Assembly (NCBI RefSeq): GCF_021168475.1
Contig: NZ_JAJOZT010000002.1
Span: 372,001 to 436,000 of the forward strand
Reading direction: 5' to 3'
Length of the DNA: 64,000 nucleotides
From: Pseudoclavibacter sp. 13-3
Lineage (GTDB): Bacteria > Actinomycetota > Actinomycetes > Actinomycetales > Microbacteriaceae
A program made the translations under genes and the position numbers. Positions 62,910 to 64,000 of the stretch are shown here, in pieces; position 1 is the first letter of the stretch, and every line of letters starts with the position of its first letter. Under the pieces are notes generated by a model. That model did not search any database and had not been told where the DNA came from. It saw only the letters and a program-made list of their open reading frames with translations.

Positions 62910-64000
62910 ATGATGCGCGCACTGCGTCGAGTCGTCATCGGCACGGCTCTTTCCGTGGCTCTGGTCGGGGGGCAGAGCCTGGTGGCCCCGGTGACTCCGA
63001 GCCAGGCGGCGAACTATCCGTCGTGGGACGACATCAACAACGCCAAGAACAACGAGCAGGCGAAACAGGGTGAGATCACTCGTGTTCAGGGGCTCATCTC
63101 CGATCTGAACGGTCAGCTCGATGCTGCACAGGCGGCGGTCGACTCAGCCCAGGCAGCTGCAGACTCCGCGCTGCAGCAGGTCGCTGACCAGCAGTCGACG
63201 TATGACACCCTTCGCGTGCAACAGCTCAACGCCGAGTCGCGTGCCGACGTGTCGAAACGGGCCGCCGGGGCCAGCATCGCCCAGCTCTATCGCAGCGGTG
63301 GAAGCAACGCGAGCATGAACATCTATCTTTCTGGCGACGGCGCAGACGAGGTGCTGTATCAGCTCGGTGTGATGGGCCGGTTCGGCGAGAGCAGCGACGA
63401 GACCTATCGCAGCGCGATCGCCGATGCGAAGACCGCCGAATCGCTGAAGAGCCAGTCGGACGCCGCACTGACCCAGCTCCAAGACCTCGCCGACGACGCA
63501 GCGGCGAAGGCGCAGCAGGCGCAGCAGGCGCAGCAGCAGGTCGACAGCACGCTGAAAGAGCAGCAGACCCACGCCGGTGAGCTGACGGCGCAGCTCTCGG
63601 CGCTGCAGGGAGAGACCGCCGAGCTGCAGCAGCAGCGGGCTGCCGGCGTGCAGGCTGAAGCCGAGGCCCGGGCGAAGGCGATCGCAGCTGCACAGGCAGC
63701 CGCAGCAGCACAGGCCTCGGGCGGCAACGACTCCGACGGCTCGTACGCGGCGGCCCCGTCGACCGGCCAGTCGTCAGGCGGCGGCGTGCCCACTCCGAGC
63801 CCCAGCGGCGCGATCGGGTTCCCGCTGCCGTATCTGAAGGGGTCGAGCGGCTACGGCATGCGCATGCACCCGATCTATCACGAGCCGAGGTTCCACTACG
63901 GCACCGACTTCGCCGTGCCGCAGGGCACGCCGATTCTCGCCATCGCCAACGGCACGGTCGTGGGCGCCGGGTTCGGCTCGTCGATGGGCAATTACGTCGA
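62910..64000 (+). CDS. Secreted murein hydrolase activator with coiled coil and M23 domain (5' part)
   Basis: At least 363 residues; the gene runs past the window edge. AAGGGAG (62902-62908) overlaps close to two adjacent in-frame ATGs (62910 and 62913); 62913 gives the better spacing. A signal peptide (about 1-34, ending SQAA) is followed by a long coiled coil in two parts (about 45-115 and 165-255, rich in Ala, Gln and Glu), separated by a globular insert SIAQLYRSGGSNASMNIYLSGD. After a Pro/Ser linker the M23 LytM domain begins (GYGMRMHPIYHEPRFHYGTDFAVPQGTPILA), with the zinc-ligand His and Asp of HxxxD visible. The plan matches EnvC/CwlO/RipC-type proteins that cut or activate cutting of peptidoglycan at division. 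TAGTCT at 62881-62886 is a possible -10. Confidence 0.9.
   Translation, partial: MMRALRRVVIGTALSVALVGGQSLVAPVTPSQAANYPSWDDINNAKNNEQAKQGEITRVQGLISDLNGQLDAAQAAVDSAQAAADSALQQVADQQSTYDTLRVQQLNAESRADVSKRAAGASIAQLYRSGGSNASMNIYLSGDGADEVLYQLGVMGRFGESSDETYRSAIADAKTAESLKSQSDAALTQLQDLADDAAAKAQQAQQAQQQVDSTLKEQQTHAGELTAQLSALQGETAELQQQRAAGVQAEAEARAKAIAAAQAAAAAQASGGNDSDGSYAAAPSTGQSSGGGVPTPSPSGAIGFPLPYLKGSSGYGMRMHPIYHEPRFHYGTDFAVPQGTPILAIANGTVVGAGFGSSMGNYV

Overview
The window is high-GC actinobacterial DNA. It looks like a member of the Microbacteriaceae (Microbacterium-like). The support is a GTP-type PEP carboxykinase, a DUF3073 protein, a sterol-carrier-like protein beside purD, a HAIR (HspR) box in front of clpB, the PurS/PurQ/short-PurL form of FGAM synthase, and many genes with a -10 hexamer six or seven bases before the start codon (probable leaderless mRNAs). 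No rRNA, CRISPR array, insertion sequence or phage gene was seen.

Region 1-17755 is an accessory uptake and oxidation cluster. It holds the end of a PLP aminotransferase, an FAD-linked oxidase, a peptide-type ABC transporter (lipoprotein, two permeases, fused double ATPase), a P-loop kinase-like protein, an M20 deacylase, three luciferase-like flavin monooxygenases (one NtaA/DmoA type), a GNAT acetyltransferase, an FAD/NAD(P)-binding protein of the CreE/HpyO class and an NAD(P)-binding reductase. The gene types resemble Bacillus modules that recover cysteine from S-modified cysteines by N-acetylation, FMN-dependent oxidation and deacetylation. The substrate here is not known. A decayed patch at 8150-8945 carries remnants of a second GNAT and of a polar-amino-acid ABC ATPase.

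Region 17756-33910 is mixed core metabolism: a semialdehyde dehydrogenase, a membrane-anchored YceI protein, two GT4 glycosyltransferases, a membrane protein, a ClpB without its N domain, a glycine-betaine transporter (ATPase plus permease/binding-protein fusion), an alpha/beta hydrolase, lipB-lipA (LipA with a Cys-rich repeated N-terminal extension) and an AEC-family carrier.

Region 33911-45550 holds an orphan DUF559 nuclease-like gene flanked by two copies of a ~65-base noncoding element, then xthA, pyrE, an HAD hydrolase, a TrmH-type RNA methylase, pckG, a large anchored repeat protein, purA, nth, a small membrane protein and a small GNAT.

Region 45550-55735 is the purine block: purS-purQ-purL and purD-purC leftward, purF-purM rightward. 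A lipoprotein, the sterol-carrier-like gene and a small membrane protein are interleaved.

Region 55736-64000 has DUF3073, an RND permease without an adaptor gene, a zinc metallopeptidase, a cold-shock gene behind an overlapping short ORF, a MarR regulator, three tRNAs (Phe, Asp, Glu), a GntR/FadR regulator and the start of a coiled-coil M23 murein hydrolase that runs off the right edge.
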